Assembly: GCF_001310955.1 (NCBI RefSeq)
Contig: NZ_BAZX01000007.1
Coordinates: forward strand, 62,001-126,000
Direction: 5' to 3'
Origin: Marinifilum fragile JCM 15579
GTDB taxonomy: Bacteria; Bacteroidota; Bacteroidia; Bacteroidales; Marinifilaceae
Length of the DNA stretch: 64,000 nt
Notes under the pieces: generated by a model
Databases searched by the model: none
What the model was told of the DNA's origin: nothing
What the model saw: only the letters and a program-made list of their open reading frames with translations
Translations under genes and position numbers: made by a program
Shown here: positions 37,853 through 46,890 of the stretch, piece by piece
How positions within the stretch are numbered: position 1 is the stretch's first letter
Layout: every line of letters starts with the position of its first letter

Positions 37853-38890
37853 ATGAAAACCAATTATTTAAACAACAATATATACCGATTGATTACACCA
37901 CCATGTGTTGCGATATTGGTATATCTTTTAATGCTATTAATTTTTGATCGTTTAGCTGAAATCAGTAATAATTTTAGTCCTGAAGAATTAATATTTCTGA
38001 TGGCGGTTACTGCAATTTTATTTGAATCTTACAGATTTTGGCTATTGAAAACCGATAGGCTTAGAATTCTAAAAAGAAATAAACTGATTAAATTTTCGGT
38101 GATTTATGCTGGAAGCTTTTTAATCACGGTAGGTTTGGTGTATGTATTATTTGCAACCTACTTTAGGTTCGTGATTGGGATTAATGAATTTTCTTCCGAA
38201 CTCATTGCATTCCTTATTATATTCATACTGGTTGGTATTCTTTTTCATCTGTTTTATTTAAGCATTCGTTTCTTGGATAGGCAAAATTCACTCTTGCTCG
38301 AGAAAGAGGAACTGAATAGAAAGAGTATTGAGTTTGAATTGGAAGTGTTTAAGAACAAATTGAATCCTGATTTCTTGTATGAATCACTTGAAAGTGTAAT
38401 AAGTTTAATAAGGAAAGACGAGGTGGAAGGAGCAGAGGAGTATATCGATCATCTGGCCTTATTTTACAGAAGAATACTTGGCAATCGATACTCGGAAGTA
38501 ATAACATTGGAAGAAGAGAAGTTAAAAATCGATGAATATATAAAGCTTAGAAATTACAATTACTCAGATAATTTAATTGTAAATTGGACTCTGGATGAAA
38601 TAAAGAATGTCCATGTAGTTCCAAACATGATTTTACAAACCATTCAACTGATTGAATACAGCCAGCAAGTTGATTTGAATACAAAATTGGAAATTTCAAT
38701 TGAAGATTCAGACGAAACAATTCTATTTAGATTTTTGTCATCTGAACGACTAATACCATTGCCTAAGTTTGAAAAATTGAAGGAGTCGATACAAAAGACA
38801 TTAACTTTTTACACAGATTCTCAGTTTGAATGGCAAAGAGTTAACAATCGTATTCAAATTTCGATTCCAAAAATAAATATAGAAGACTAA
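37853..38890 (+). CDS. LytS-like pseudo-histidine kinase
   Basis: The 345-residue protein repeats the plan of its neighbour: four membrane spans in the first ~155 residues (ILVYLLMLLIFD, FSVIYAGSFLITVGLVYVLF), a coiled linker (LLLEKEELNRKSIEFELEVF) and a kinase-like domain. The catalytic residues are gone: the His motif reads KNKLNPDFLYESLES (Asp for His), the N box reads QTIQLIEYSQQ instead of VENAIKHN, and no G box is seen. The segments around them (YIDHLALFYRRIL, ITLEEEKLKIDEYIKLRNY) remain aligned, so the fold is kept. It may dimerise with the active kinase or sequester the regulator. It is 10 bp from the upstream and 27 bp from the downstream gene. Confidence 0.83.
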   Translation: MKTNYLNNNIYRLITPPCVAILVYLLMLLIFDRLAEISNNFSPEELIFLMAVTAILFESYRFWLLKTDRLRILKRNKLIKFSVIYAGSFLITVGLVYVLFATYFRFVIGINEFSSELIAFLIIFILVGILFHLFYLSIRFLDRQNSLLLEKEELNRKSIEFELEVFKNKLNPDFLYESLESVISLIRKDEVEGAEEYIDHLALFYRRILGNRYSEVITLEEEKLKIDEYIKLRNYNYSDNLIVNWTLDEIKNVHVVPNMILQTIQLIEYSQQVDLNTKLEISIEDSDETILFRFLSSERLIPLPKFEKLKESIQKTLTFYTDSQFEWQRVNNRIQISIPKINIED

Positions 38891-38917
38891 CTGACACAAA
38901 ATACACTAAGCCTAAAA

Positions 38918-39687
38918 ATGAAAGTTATAATAATTGAAGATGAAGTATTAGCTGCGGATAAACTGGAGCGACTATTACACAAATATGATCCTAAAATTAA
39001 GGTGCTTGATAGATTTGAATCCATTACAGAGTCTTCAGTTTGGCTTGGAAGCCTGAAAATTCAGCTGATTTAATTTTTTTAGATATCCATCTGGTGGATG
39101 GTTTAAGTTTTGAAATTTTCAATAGAGTTCAGGTTAAAACTCCAATTATTTTTACCACAGCATATAATGAATATGCACTAAATGCTTTCAAGCTTAATAG
39201 TGTAGATTACCTACTAAAACCAGTTACTTTTGATAGCCTTTATGATGCGCTTAAGAAGTATGAAAGCATGAAAGAGTCATTTGGCAAACAATCCATAAAA
39301 AGCATAGAGGAACTAAGTGTTGCATTGGCAAACATTCAAAAGGATTACAAGACCAGATTCATGGTGAAGGTAGGAGAGAAGTTAAAATCATTTAGAGCCG
39401 AAAGTATAGAACTTTTTTATGCTGAAGGAAGGGATGTGTTCATTTTATTGGATGAAGGAAAAAGGTACATTATTGATTATAAAATGGAAGAACTGCAAGA
39501 TCTTTTAGATCCAAAGCAATTTTATCGCATCAGCCGCTCTTTCATTGTAAATATAAATGCAATTAACGATGTGTTGGTTCATTCAAACTCTCGCTTAAAG
39601 GTAATTTTAAATGCAGATTGCGATAAAGAGTTGATTGTAAGTAGAGAAAAAGTGAATAGTTTTAAAAAATGGTTTAGCGGAAGTTAA
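38918..39687 (+). pseudogene. LytTR response regulator, broken by a one-base frameshift
   Basis: The ATG at 38918 starts a receiver domain (MKVIIIEDEVLAADKLERLL). The frame ends in a TAA at 39073. The rest lies in another frame from ~39040 on. Adding one A to the AA at 39049-39050 joins them, reading SSVWLGKPENSADLIFLDIHL, with the phosphorylated Asp in LIFLDIH, and gives a normal 256-residue LytR/AlgR-type regulator. The receiver continues with TTAYNEYALNAF and the Lys in DYLLKPV. The LytTR DNA-binding domain lies at about 150-250 (FMVKVGEKLKSFRAESIELFYAEG, here split; then FYRISRSFIVNINAI). It is the output of the kinase pair upstream. Confidence 0.87.
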
Positions 39688-39819
39688 ATCGCCTAATTAC
39701 GAATAAACGTCAATTTTTAATTTTACGGCAATCATATAATGCTTAGGTGCCTTTGAATTTCTCATTAAATAGATTAATTTTAAATAAGAATTTATAATCA
39801 TTAAATATTATTAGTTGTT

Positions 39820-40287
39820 ATGAGGAAATTAATTAAAACAGCGGGTTTAGGACTTGTATTAGCATTCTTTTTAATGGTTGGCAATCAAAAAAGTGCGTTT
39901 GCGCATTGTGAGATTCCATGTGGTATATATGCCGATTCGGTTCGTATTGTATTGATGAGCGAACATATCACTACTATCGAGAAGAGTATGAAACAAATTG
40001 TAGAATTGTCCGCACAGGAGAATGTAAATTACAATCAATTGGTTCGCTGGGTAAATAACAAGGAAGAGCATGCTAAGAAACTACAGGAGATTGCCACTCA
40101 ATACTTCATGTTTCAGCGTGTAAAGCTTACCGATGATGCAGAAAAAATGGAGAAGAATCAGAAATTATTGGCAAAACTTCATGAAATCTGTGTGTATGCA
40201 ATGAAAGCCAAACAAACAACCGATTTACAAATTATTGAGAAATTGAACAATGCAGTTCATGACTTTTCACATTTGTATTTTGGTTAG
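39820..40287 (+). CDS. sodN: Nickel superoxide dismutase with a Sec signal peptide
   Basis: NiSOD turns superoxide into oxygen and peroxide at a nickel bound by the first residues of the mature enzyme. Here residues 1-28 are a classic signal peptide (RKLIKTAGLGLVLAFFLMVG, ending SAFA), and the next residues are HCEIPCGIY, the nickel hook: His1, Cys2, Cys6, Pro5, Tyr9, with Glu in place of the usual Asp3. The rest (127 residues) is the four-helix part of NiSOD (MSEHITTIEKSMKQIVEL, NNKEEHAKKLQEIATQYF, HDFSHLYFG). Usual NiSODs need the protease SodX to free His1. Here cleavage by signal peptidase at AFA would free it directly and place the enzyme outside the cytoplasm. No sodX is seen nearby. 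Confidence 0.9.
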   Translation: MRKLIKTAGLGLVLAFFLMVGNQKSAFAHCEIPCGIYADSVRIVLMSEHITTIEKSMKQIVELSAQENVNYNQLVRWVNNKEEHAKKLQEIATQYFMFQRVKLTDDAEKMEKNQKLLAKLHEICVYAMKAKQTTDLQIIEKLNNAVHDFSHLYFG

Positions 40288-40322
40288 AAAAACATCACCA
40301 CCATCATTAAGATCAAAAGTGA

Positions 40323-40352
40323 AGCCCTCCCAATCCTTATGAGAGGGCTACT
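40323..40352 (+). terminator. Probable terminator of the NiSOD gene
   Basis: AGCCCTC pairs with GAGGGCT around a 14-base loop, followed by ACTTTATTATAA, a weak T tract. Confidence 0.65.
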
Positions 40353-40381
40353 TTATTATAAAAGCACAAACAACTTATAAA

Positions 40382-41050
40382 ATGAGTAACTCAATTTGGT
40401 GTTTCGAGAATGTGAATCTATTTCAAATTCTATGTCCACATAAATTAAAGCAATACCAAAAAGATCATTTTGAAGGCTTTAAAAAAGGAGATGTTATATA
40501 TTTTCCTGAAGATTCTTCCAAATCCATTTTTATGGTGAGTAAAGGGAAAGTTAAAATAGTTTCCTATAGCGAAGAAGGGGAAGAAATCGTGAAAGCAATT
40601 TTGGGTAAAGGGGAGATTTTTGGAGAGAAAGCTTTATTGGGAGAAGAGAAAAGGGATGATTATGCTTTAGCTTGTATGGAACCTACTGAACTGTGTCCAA
40701 TGAAACTTCCGGATATGTATGAATTGATGCGCCAAAATGAAAAGTTTGGTTTGTCCATTTATAAGTTAATCGGCTATAGAATTAAGAAGATGGAGCGCAG
40801 GTTCGAAGCTCTTTTGTATAAAGACGTGAAGACGCGTTTGTGTGAATTTCTTAAAGAAATGGCTGAAGAGAATGGGATTGAAAGTGGTTCAGAGGTAATT
40901 GTAAATCATTTTCTGACGCAAAAAGACTTTGCCGATCTAATTGGCACAAAAAGAGAGACGGTAACCAGACTGTTTAATGAACTAAAACAGGATGGAATCA
41001 TAAATTACACAAGAAAAGAAATTCGAATTCGAGGGCTAGAAAATTTATAA
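40382..41050 (+). CDS. Crp/Fnr-family transcription regulator
   Basis: The 222-residue protein has a cyclic-nucleotide-binding-like domain (about 25-125: KGDVIYFPEDSSKSIFMVSKG, here GDVIYFPED and GEIFGEKALLGEE) and a dimer helix. A winged helix-turn-helix sits at about 155-220 (HFLTQKDFADLIGTKRETVTRLFNELKQ, here ADLIGTKRETVTR). It lacks the clustered N-terminal cysteines of Fnr, though one Cys is at ~6 and another at ~18. The effector is unknown. It follows the NiSOD gene by 95 bp with a terminator between, so co-regulation is possible but not shown. Confidence 0.9.
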   Translation: MSNSIWCFENVNLFQILCPHKLKQYQKDHFEGFKKGDVIYFPEDSSKSIFMVSKGKVKIVSYSEEGEEIVKAILGKGEIFGEKALLGEEKRDDYALACMEPTELCPMKLPDMYELMRQNEKFGLSIYKLIGYRIKKMERRFEALLYKDVKTRLCEFLKEMAEENGIESGSEVIVNHFLTQKDFADLIGTKRETVTRLFNELKQDGIINYTRKEIRIRGLENL

Positions 41051-41157
41051 GAAAATCCACTTTCTGTCCTTTATGTGATACAGCTTACATTTTTTGGATT
41101 GTGAGGAAAGTACTTTTGAATTAAAGTTTTAAAGTATTAATCCAAAAAATGTTTGTT

Positions 41158-42438
41158 ATGAGAAATTTACTATTATTTGCAGTCGCAAGCTTATTCGTTT
41201 TATCTGCTTGCGACGATGACAACGATACATTTCTACCTCCTGTAGCTTCAGGAAACTTTACAGTTACCATAGAAAATGTTCAAACTGGAAAGGCTTTCTT
41301 TAAATCTGGAACCACTGATGCAGCAGGTCCGGGAGGATCTTATTCCTATACCTTTAATGCAGGTAAAGGTGCATATTTATCGTTTGCCACCATGTTTGTA
41401 CAATCCAACGATTTATTTTATGGTTTTGGTGATACAGGTTTAGCGCTTTATGATGCAAATGGAGATGCTGTCACAGGAGATGTAACCAGTGAAGTAATGC
41501 TTTGGGATGCAGGTACAGAGGTGAACGAAGAACCAGGAGTTGGAGTGAATCAAGCCCCACGTCAGTCTGGACCAAATACAGGAACTACAGAAAATGGTAC
41601 TGTGAAAGAAGTTGCTGATGGCTTTACTTATCCGGCAAATGATCAGGTGATCAAAGTAGAGTTAAGTCATGATGGTGGTACAGAATTTACTGTAACAGTT
41701 ACCAACGTATCTGATATGTATGCTTTCCAAACTCCAATAGCACCAGGTGTATGGGTTGTGCACAATTCAGGAATGCCAATTTTTGAGGAAAATATGGCTG
41801 CAGTCAATGGGTTGGAAGCCCTGGCAGAAGATGGAGGAAACTCTGATATTGGAATGTATTTAGAAGACAATAGCGGTTTTGTTTCACCATTTGCACCAGG
41901 TGTTTTTGTGGTAAATCATGGCGGATTACCATTGTTTAAAGATGGTAATCCTGATTTTGGGAATGGATTGGAAGCTCTTGCCGAGGATGGCAGTCCAGCG
42001 GATTTAAATGCTTCATTAGAAGGGTTACAAGGTGTTAATGCACATGGAGCATTTTCAGTTCCTGTTGGAGGAAGTGGCGGAGCACCAATATTCCCAGGAG
42101 AATCATATGAATTTACTTTTGAGGCGAGCGAACTAGATTACTTTAATCTTGCTACAATGTTGGTGCAGTCGAACGATTTGTTTGTTGCATTCGAAGATAA
42201 AGGAATTTACCTATTCAAGAATGGAATTCCGGTAACGGGTGATGTTACAGATCAATTGATGTTATGGGATGCTGGTACCGAAGTGAATGAGTATCCAGGA
42301 GCAGGAAATAATCAAGCGCCACGTCAGAGTGGACCAAATACAGGGGATACAGAAGTGAAAGCAGTTATGGAAGTAAATGATGGATTTACTTATCCAGCAA
42401 TAACAGACTTAATAAGGATTACAATAACAGCTAACTAG
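41158..42438 (+). CDS. Lipoprotein with two spondin N-type domains
   Basis: From the ATG at 41158 (three codons inside the longest frame) the product is 426 residues with lipobox LSAC at about 16-19 and an Asp-rich start of the mature form (DDDND). Two copies of a spondin N-like domain are present (about 30-180 and 290-426). Both carry FATMFVQSNDLFYGF or LATMLVQSNDLFVAF, LWDAGTEVNE, NQAPRQSGPNTG and DGFTYPA. Between them lies a shorter duplicated unit (APGVWVVHNSGMPIFE and APGVFVVNHGGLPLFK, each followed by GLEALAEDG). Spondin N is best known from animal matrix proteins. In bacteria the role is not known. The gene stands alone, with a terminator at 42453. Confidence 0.87.
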   Translation: MRNLLLFAVASLFVLSACDDDNDTFLPPVASGNFTVTIENVQTGKAFFKSGTTDAAGPGGSYSYTFNAGKGAYLSFATMFVQSNDLFYGFGDTGLALYDANGDAVTGDVTSEVMLWDAGTEVNEEPGVGVNQAPRQSGPNTGTTENGTVKEVADGFTYPANDQVIKVELSHDGGTEFTVTVTNVSDMYAFQTPIAPGVWVVHNSGMPIFEENMAAVNGLEALAEDGGNSDIGMYLEDNSGFVSPFAPGVFVVNHGGLPLFKDGNPDFGNGLEALAEDGSPADLNASLEGLQGVNAHGAFSVPVGGSGGAPIFPGESYEFTFEASELDYFNLATMLVQSNDLFVAFEDKGIYLFKNGIPVTGDVTDQLMLWDAGTEVNEYPGAGNNQAPRQSGPNTGDTEVKAVMEVNDGFTYPAITDLIRITITAN

Positions 42439-42452
42439 TATGTGTCTTTGCA

Positions 42453-42480
42453 AGGAGCTCGATTTTCGGGCTCCTTTTTT
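42453..42480. terminator. Rho-independent terminator
   Basis: AGGAGC pairs with GCTCCT around TCGATTTTCGG and is followed by six T. It ends the spondin gene transcript. Confidence 0.88.
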
Positions 42481-42528
42481 ATGAAGGTCTGGAAAAGTTG
42501 AAGAGTTAAAATAGACTATAAGCACAGA

Positions 42529-43764
42529 TTATTTTCTCTCCAATAACAAATAGGCTCCAAATACCTTATTCTGATTAAAACTCACCAAAGGCAAATATCC
42601 TTCAAACCATTTGCCATCCTTCCATTTCAATGGGTGATTCTTTGCCATTTCTTTATGGAACTGATCGAAAGTAGATTTGGGTTGAAAATGTACTTTGAAT
42701 ATTCCTTTGGTTTCAGGATGTATATGCTTGTCAAGTTTAAGGGCAAGAATACCCATATTGTATCTCAAATTGATTTCAAGACAGGGTTGAAGTTTCATTT
42801 CTCCATTTTGATCTCTGTATAGCATACAATCAACACCTAAATAGCCAGAGTAATTTTGCGCAACACCACAAGCAATCAAAGCTTCCTTCAAGTCTTCTGA
42901 TAACTGTTGCATCTTATCATCAGAAAGAAATTCTTTCATTTCTGTAGGCATTCCACCTAGTTTATTTCCATTATACTGACCATTGCTGTTGGTAGCAAAG
43001 AAACCATTTCCGATATAATTCAACTCACCTTTGGCATCAATATAATATTGAAGAGAAAAATCGTATTTCTTATTCAATAAAGGCTCAACCATTACATAGC
43101 CCTGAATACCCAAGGTGCCATTAATCCATTGTATGATGGAATCATTTAGGTGAGACTGACGAAGCACTTGCAGGCCTCTACCCGAAGAACTCCACGGAGC
43201 TTTAATCACGATCTGTTTCCACTGATTAATCAGATTTTCAATTTCGGAAACAGAAGTACATATTTTAGCAATTTGTTTCTTTTCGATATAGAAAGAATTG
43301 TTGGTGTGATCCAGAAAAAAGTTCAATACTTCCAATGCCTTTTTGCGACTATATAAATCCTTGTGATCCGCCTTCCATTCAGCATTGGGGCGATTCTTAA
43401 ATTCTGGCTGACAAGAATCTTTAAGGTGTTTGAAAATGTGATGAATTCTTGGACTCCATCCCCAAGGTTCCAAACTCTCTTTGGTAGATTTTACAAAGTC
43501 TTTATCCTGTATAGATGATTCGAACAGTTTGAATTCTGGCAAAGAAATACCAGCTTCTTGCATAAGCTTTATAAACTCCTGATCAGGCAACTGATTGACC
43601 AAAATCACATCTTTTTCATCGGCAAAATGCATGGGCAAAACATCTATATCCTTCTCAAATCGCGAAAGTGTTTTATTCGGCATATAGCTTACTGTACCAT
43701 TGGCAATGGCAATTTCGCATGTTGGGTTATAGATAAATATTTTAGGAAGTATTTCGCTGCTCAT
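42529..43764 (-). CDS. Orphan ATP-grasp-like protein
   Basis: The 411-residue protein is taken from the ATG at 43764 (MSSEILPKIFIYNP). I know no named family for it. The second half has the signs of an ATP-grasp ligase: IVIKAPWSSSGRGLQVL (ATP-binding Lys and the glycine loop), GYVMVEPLLNKKYDFSLQYY, and the metal-binding end LQPCLEINLRYNMGIL with Glu and Asn. The first half opens with FIYNPTCEIAIANGTVSYMP and holds a helical region with EPWGWSPRIHHI. ATP-grasp enzymes join an acid to an amine or thiol through an acyl phosphate. The substrate is open. It is a single gene convergent with the spondin gene and divergent from sfsA. Confidence 0.7.
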   Translation of the reverse strand: MSSEILPKIFIYNPTCEIAIANGTVSYMPNKTLSRFEKDIDVLPMHFADEKDVILVNQLPDQEFIKLMQEAGISLPEFKLFESSIQDKDFVKSTKESLEPWGWSPRIHHIFKHLKDSCQPEFKNRPNAEWKADHKDLYSRKKALEVLNFFLDHTNNSFYIEKKQIAKICTSVSEIENLINQWKQIVIKAPWSSSGRGLQVLRQSHLNDSIIQWINGTLGIQGYVMVEPLLNKKYDFSLQYYIDAKGELNYIGNGFFATNSNGQYNGNKLGGMPTEMKEFLSDDKMQQLSEDLKEALIACGVAQNYSGYLGVDCMLYRDQNGEMKLQPCLEINLRYNMGILALKLDKHIHPETKGIFKVHFQPKSTFDQFHKEMAKNHPLKWKDGKWFEGYLPLVSFNQNKVFGAYLLLERK

Positions 43765-43977
43765 GTTTAGATTCTTGGTTTTGATGAGGCAAAAGTAGCT
43801 CAAATCAGTATATATTTGTCATTCGAGTAGAATTTTTCTGATACCATTTAAATCTCAGAGTAAGCTAAGCGAACTATGGGATATTAAATTGACATGCCGA
43901 TATATAATTAGTGAGGCATTTGGAGTAAAACGAACAATTGACTCATACTAATTAATAATCGGTACAAACATTAATTT

Positions 43978-44688
43978 ATGATATTTCCTAAGCCTCTTGT
44001 TCATGGCAAATTCCTTCGTCGATACAAAAGATTTTTAACAGATATGAAACTGGATAGTGGTGAAGTTGTGATTGCACATACCTCAAATTCCGGCAGTATG
44101 AAATCATGCCTGGAGGAAGGAGCGGAGGTGTATCTCACCCATGTTGATGATCCCAAACGTAAAACCCAATACACATGGGAGATGATCAGGATCAATGGCG
44201 ATTGGGTAGGGATCAATACAGCGGTTCCCAATATATTGGTTTATGAAGCTGTGCTGAATCAGGAAATAGAAGCCTTAAAGGGTTATACTATAGTAAAACG
44301 AGAAGTGAAATTCGAGGATAGCCGTTTCGATGTATTTGCCAGCAATGAGGATGAGGAATGTTTTATTGAGGTGAAGAACGTTAGTTTAAAGGATGGAAAA
44401 TATGCTCGTTTCCCCGATGCGGTAACCACAAGGGGAAAGAAACATCTGGAAACTTTAATGAGAGTAAAAGCAGAAGGTAAACGCGCTGTAATGGTGTATG
44501 TAATTCAACGCAGCGATGTAGAAATCTTCACGCCAGCCTTCGATATCGATCCTGATTATGCCGCAACACTAAAAAAAGCTTACGAGAGTGGAGTAGAGGT
44601 ATATCCGATTCGTGCTGCTGTAAGTCCTGAGAAAATTGAATTGGTAGAAATTCTTCCTTTTCAGTTATCAGTGAACAGTTATCAGTAA
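43978..44688 (+). CDS. sfsA: SfsA family protein (sugar fermentation stimulation)
   Basis: The 236-residue protein matches SfsA throughout: GKFLRRYKRFLTDM at the start, VIAHTSNSGSMKSCLEEGAEVYL, here AHTSNSGSM, then YTWEMIRING, the nuclease-like core DSRFDVFASN, CFIEVKNVSL, FPDAVTTRGKKHLETL and VMVYVIQRSDVEIFTPA. The family binds nucleic acids and has a PD-(D/E)XK-like core. Its physiological role is still unclear. The last eight residues (QLSVNSYQ) and the stop come from a stutter repeat of the ACAGTTATCAGT type that runs past the gene end. Confidence 0.94.
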   Translation: MIFPKPLVHGKFLRRYKRFLTDMKLDSGEVVIAHTSNSGSMKSCLEEGAEVYLTHVDDPKRKTQYTWEMIRINGDWVGINTAVPNILVYEAVLNQEIEALKGYTIVKREVKFEDSRFDVFASNEDEECFIEVKNVSLKDGKYARFPDAVTTRGKKHLETLMRVKAEGKRAVMVYVIQRSDVEIFTPAFDIDPDYAATLKKAYESGVEVYPIRAAVSPEKIELVEILPFQLSVNSYQ

Positions 44689-44690
44689 TC
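44661..44690. repeat. Stutter repeat covering the sfsA stop codon
   Basis: CAGTTATCAGT occurs twice, joined by GAACAGTT, and is followed by AATC. The run encodes the end of SfsA and its TAA. It belongs to the family seen at 19271, 28342 and 56281. Confidence 0.7.
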
Positions 44691-44763
44691 AAAAGCACGC
44701 TTGCAGCGACCAAAGTCTCCCTTTCAGGGGAGGGATTCAAGGTGTGTGTTGAATACTTTTTTC

Positions 44764-44771
44764 TACATTTG
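44764..44771 (+). promoter_or_regulatory. Candidate -7 element of the YkgJ-type gene
   Basis: TACATTTG matches TAnnTTTG, 18 bp before the start codon at 44789. No TTG at a suitable distance was found. Confidence 0.45.
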
Positions 44772-44788
44772 CACAAAATCCAATAGAA

Positions 44789-45321
44789 ATGAACGAAAAG
44801 GCAAGAGAAGAATTGGCAAAGTATCGTCAATTAAGAGATGAAGTAAGTGAGTTGAGTGAGAAACTGGCAAATCTGCACAAAGATCAAATGGCATGTAAGA
44901 AAGGTTGTTCGGAGTGTTGTATGAATTTTCAGATATTACCAGTAGAGTATTTTGCGATTCTTGATGAGTTGAGAAAGAATCCTCCGGCACAATACCGAGA
45001 ACTGGATGATGAGGCAGAGGAATGTAACTTCCTGATTGATGATTTGTGTCAGATCTATGCATCACGTCCATTTATTTGTCGAACTCACGGACTTCCGCTA
45101 TTATATATGAATCAGGGAGCGATGCCTGGGAGTTATCGGCTTGTCCGCTAAACTTTACCAATTTTGATGACTTTCATGCAGAGAATACCTATCCTCAGGA
45201 TACCTACAACAGCAAAATCTTCATGATTAATAAAGAGTTTATCAGGCATTACGAGGCGGAACAATTTGGGGATTTCGATTTGATTCCCGTTAATCGATTG
45301 GTAGTGAATTTGAAGAAATAA
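44789..45321 (+). pseudogene. YkgJ-family cysteine-cluster protein, broken by a one-base frameshift
   Basis: The first frame (44789-45151) gives KYRQLRDEVSELSEKLANLH and the cluster CKKGCSECC, then CNFLIDDLCQIYASRPFICRTHGLPLLYM, here ICRTHGLPLL. After the GGG at 45115-45117 it reads nonsense and stops. The frame ending at 45321 continues the family with DAWELSACPLNFTNF and a C-terminal HYEAEQFGDFD. One added G restores a 177-residue protein reading MNQGSDAWELSACPL. YkgJ proteins carry a CxxxCxxCC cluster that probably binds zinc or an Fe-S centre. The role is unknown. It converges with the MFS gene over a shared terminator. Confidence 0.87.
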
Positions 45322-45370
45322 AGTATCACATAGGAGCGTTTTACGAAAAGAACGCTAAGATTTTACATAC

Positions 45371-45415
45371 AAATAGCGCATAGATTCAATACTTCTTTGC
45401 GCTATTTTCATTTTT
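45371..45415. terminator. Bidirectional Rho-independent terminator
   Basis: AAATAGCGC pairs with GCGCTATTT around a 19-base loop, with TCATTTTTAC on the plus side. It lies between two converging genes. Confidence 0.75.
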
Positions 45416-45440
45416 ACAAATGACTTTAAAATACAGGCAG

Positions 45441-46750
45441 TTAATTTAACTGCGGGTTCTTTGCTTTTCCTGATAGAAGGAGAAGAATCACTACGAGTGC
45501 CACACCAATATATCCTGCAAGGAAGTAATTTCCGGTAAGTGTATAAATTCTGCTAAAGAACAAAGGAGCAATTGCGCTGGCAAAAACAATAAGCGACATG
45601 GATAATCCGCTAATAGCTCCCAAATGCTTGCGCCCGAAGAATCGAGCCAGGTAAGCGATGCCAATACTGCAAATAATCCTCCCATAACACCATTGCCAAA
45701 TATTAAAATGTAGTATCCTATAGGATAATTAAGAATTGCCACGCCAAGTGCCGATAACAAACATCCAATTAAATACACCAATAAAAGTTTTTGCAATCGT
45801 GTATAATCGCTAAGAATATTTCCCACAAAGGCAGTGATAATAGAAACGATAGATGTGGGTATAAATACGCTTAGGGCTTTTTGCTCGGAGTAACCGCATG
45901 AATCGAATATAGAGATCACATTAAATGTAAAACCTGTAACAAAGAAAGCGCTAAAGCATAAGGCAAGGGCAAAAATCCAAAATACCCATGTGCTGCGAGC
46001 TTCGGGTAAAGTATAGTCTCTTTTGGGTGTAAAAGAAGTGTTGTTCTTCGATTTTACTTCAAGTACTTTTCCATCTGGTATTAAACCACATTCTTCAGGA
46101 TTATCTCGATAAACGATAAATGCAAAAAGCACGAACAAAAGGGTTAATATTGCCAATATCTGGTATGCGCTTCTCCAATCGAATTCACCAATTAGCATGG
46201 CTATAAACAAAGGTGCAACTGCAAAACCAAAGGATTGAATGGCACTGGAAATGCTATTGGCTAAACCTCTGCGTTTGTCGAACCATTTCATGATAAGGTT
46301 GCGCGATGCAAGAGTTAATACCCCTTGTCCCGAAAAGCGCAATAGAAAGAAGAAGATGGATACCATTGCAAATGAAACCACAGAATATTTAATGCTGAAG
46401 GCTTTTGATAATCCGCTTGCTATGCCTGTTGAAGCAGCAAATAGCATTAGCGTAATGGCAAGGGTTAATGCCGCAATAATGGCAGTAAATCTTGCTCCGA
46501 ATTTGTCGTATATTTTACCCGCATAGGTCAATAGGGTAGAACTCGCTACGGTTCCGATTAAATAAGCAGTGCTCAGCACATCTCTGCTCAATTGCAATTC
46601 GTCAATTAAATAATCGGTAAAGACAGAAACTCCAATGGTTTGTCCGGGAATACTGCAAAGTACGCCAATAGTACCGGCAGCCATACTTACCCAGCCATAG
46701 AATAATGGAAATTTTGCTGGTGCAAAAGGAAAATTCGGATTTCTTCTCAT
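45441..46750 (-). pseudogene. MFS transporter (OxlT-like), broken by a one-base frameshift
   Basis: The long frame (to 46750) carries an MFS carrier with about ten spans: WVSMAAGTIGVLCSIPGQTIGVSVFTDYL, here GTIGVLCSIPGQTIGVSVF, RNLIMKWFDKRRGLANSI and the charged loop after helix 6. It turns to nonsense after LFAVLASLTW. The final 60 residues (GAISGLSMSLIVFASAIAPL) are in the next frame, ending at 45441. Adding one G (plus strand) near 45646 reads LTWPRFFGRKHLGAISG, the usual MFS loop of this family, and gives 436 residues. OxlT-like carriers exchange small carboxylates. The substrate is not known here. Confidence 0.87.
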
Positions 46751-46863
46751 TCAAATGTTGATTGATTGTTATAGAATTAGCAAAGGTAATCGATTTTGTT
46801 TATCCATTGATCGAAATTAAATTATAGCTAGTTAACAATTTATTAAGGAATTACTTTCTATTT

Positions 46864-46871
46864 TAGATTTG
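46864..46871 (+). promoter_or_regulatory. Candidate -7 element of the DoxX gene
   Basis: TAGATTTG matches TAnnTTTG, 20 bp before the start codon at 46891. A clear -33 TTG was not found. Confidence 0.45.
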
Positions 46872-46890
46872 AAATTAATAAAACTGAAGA

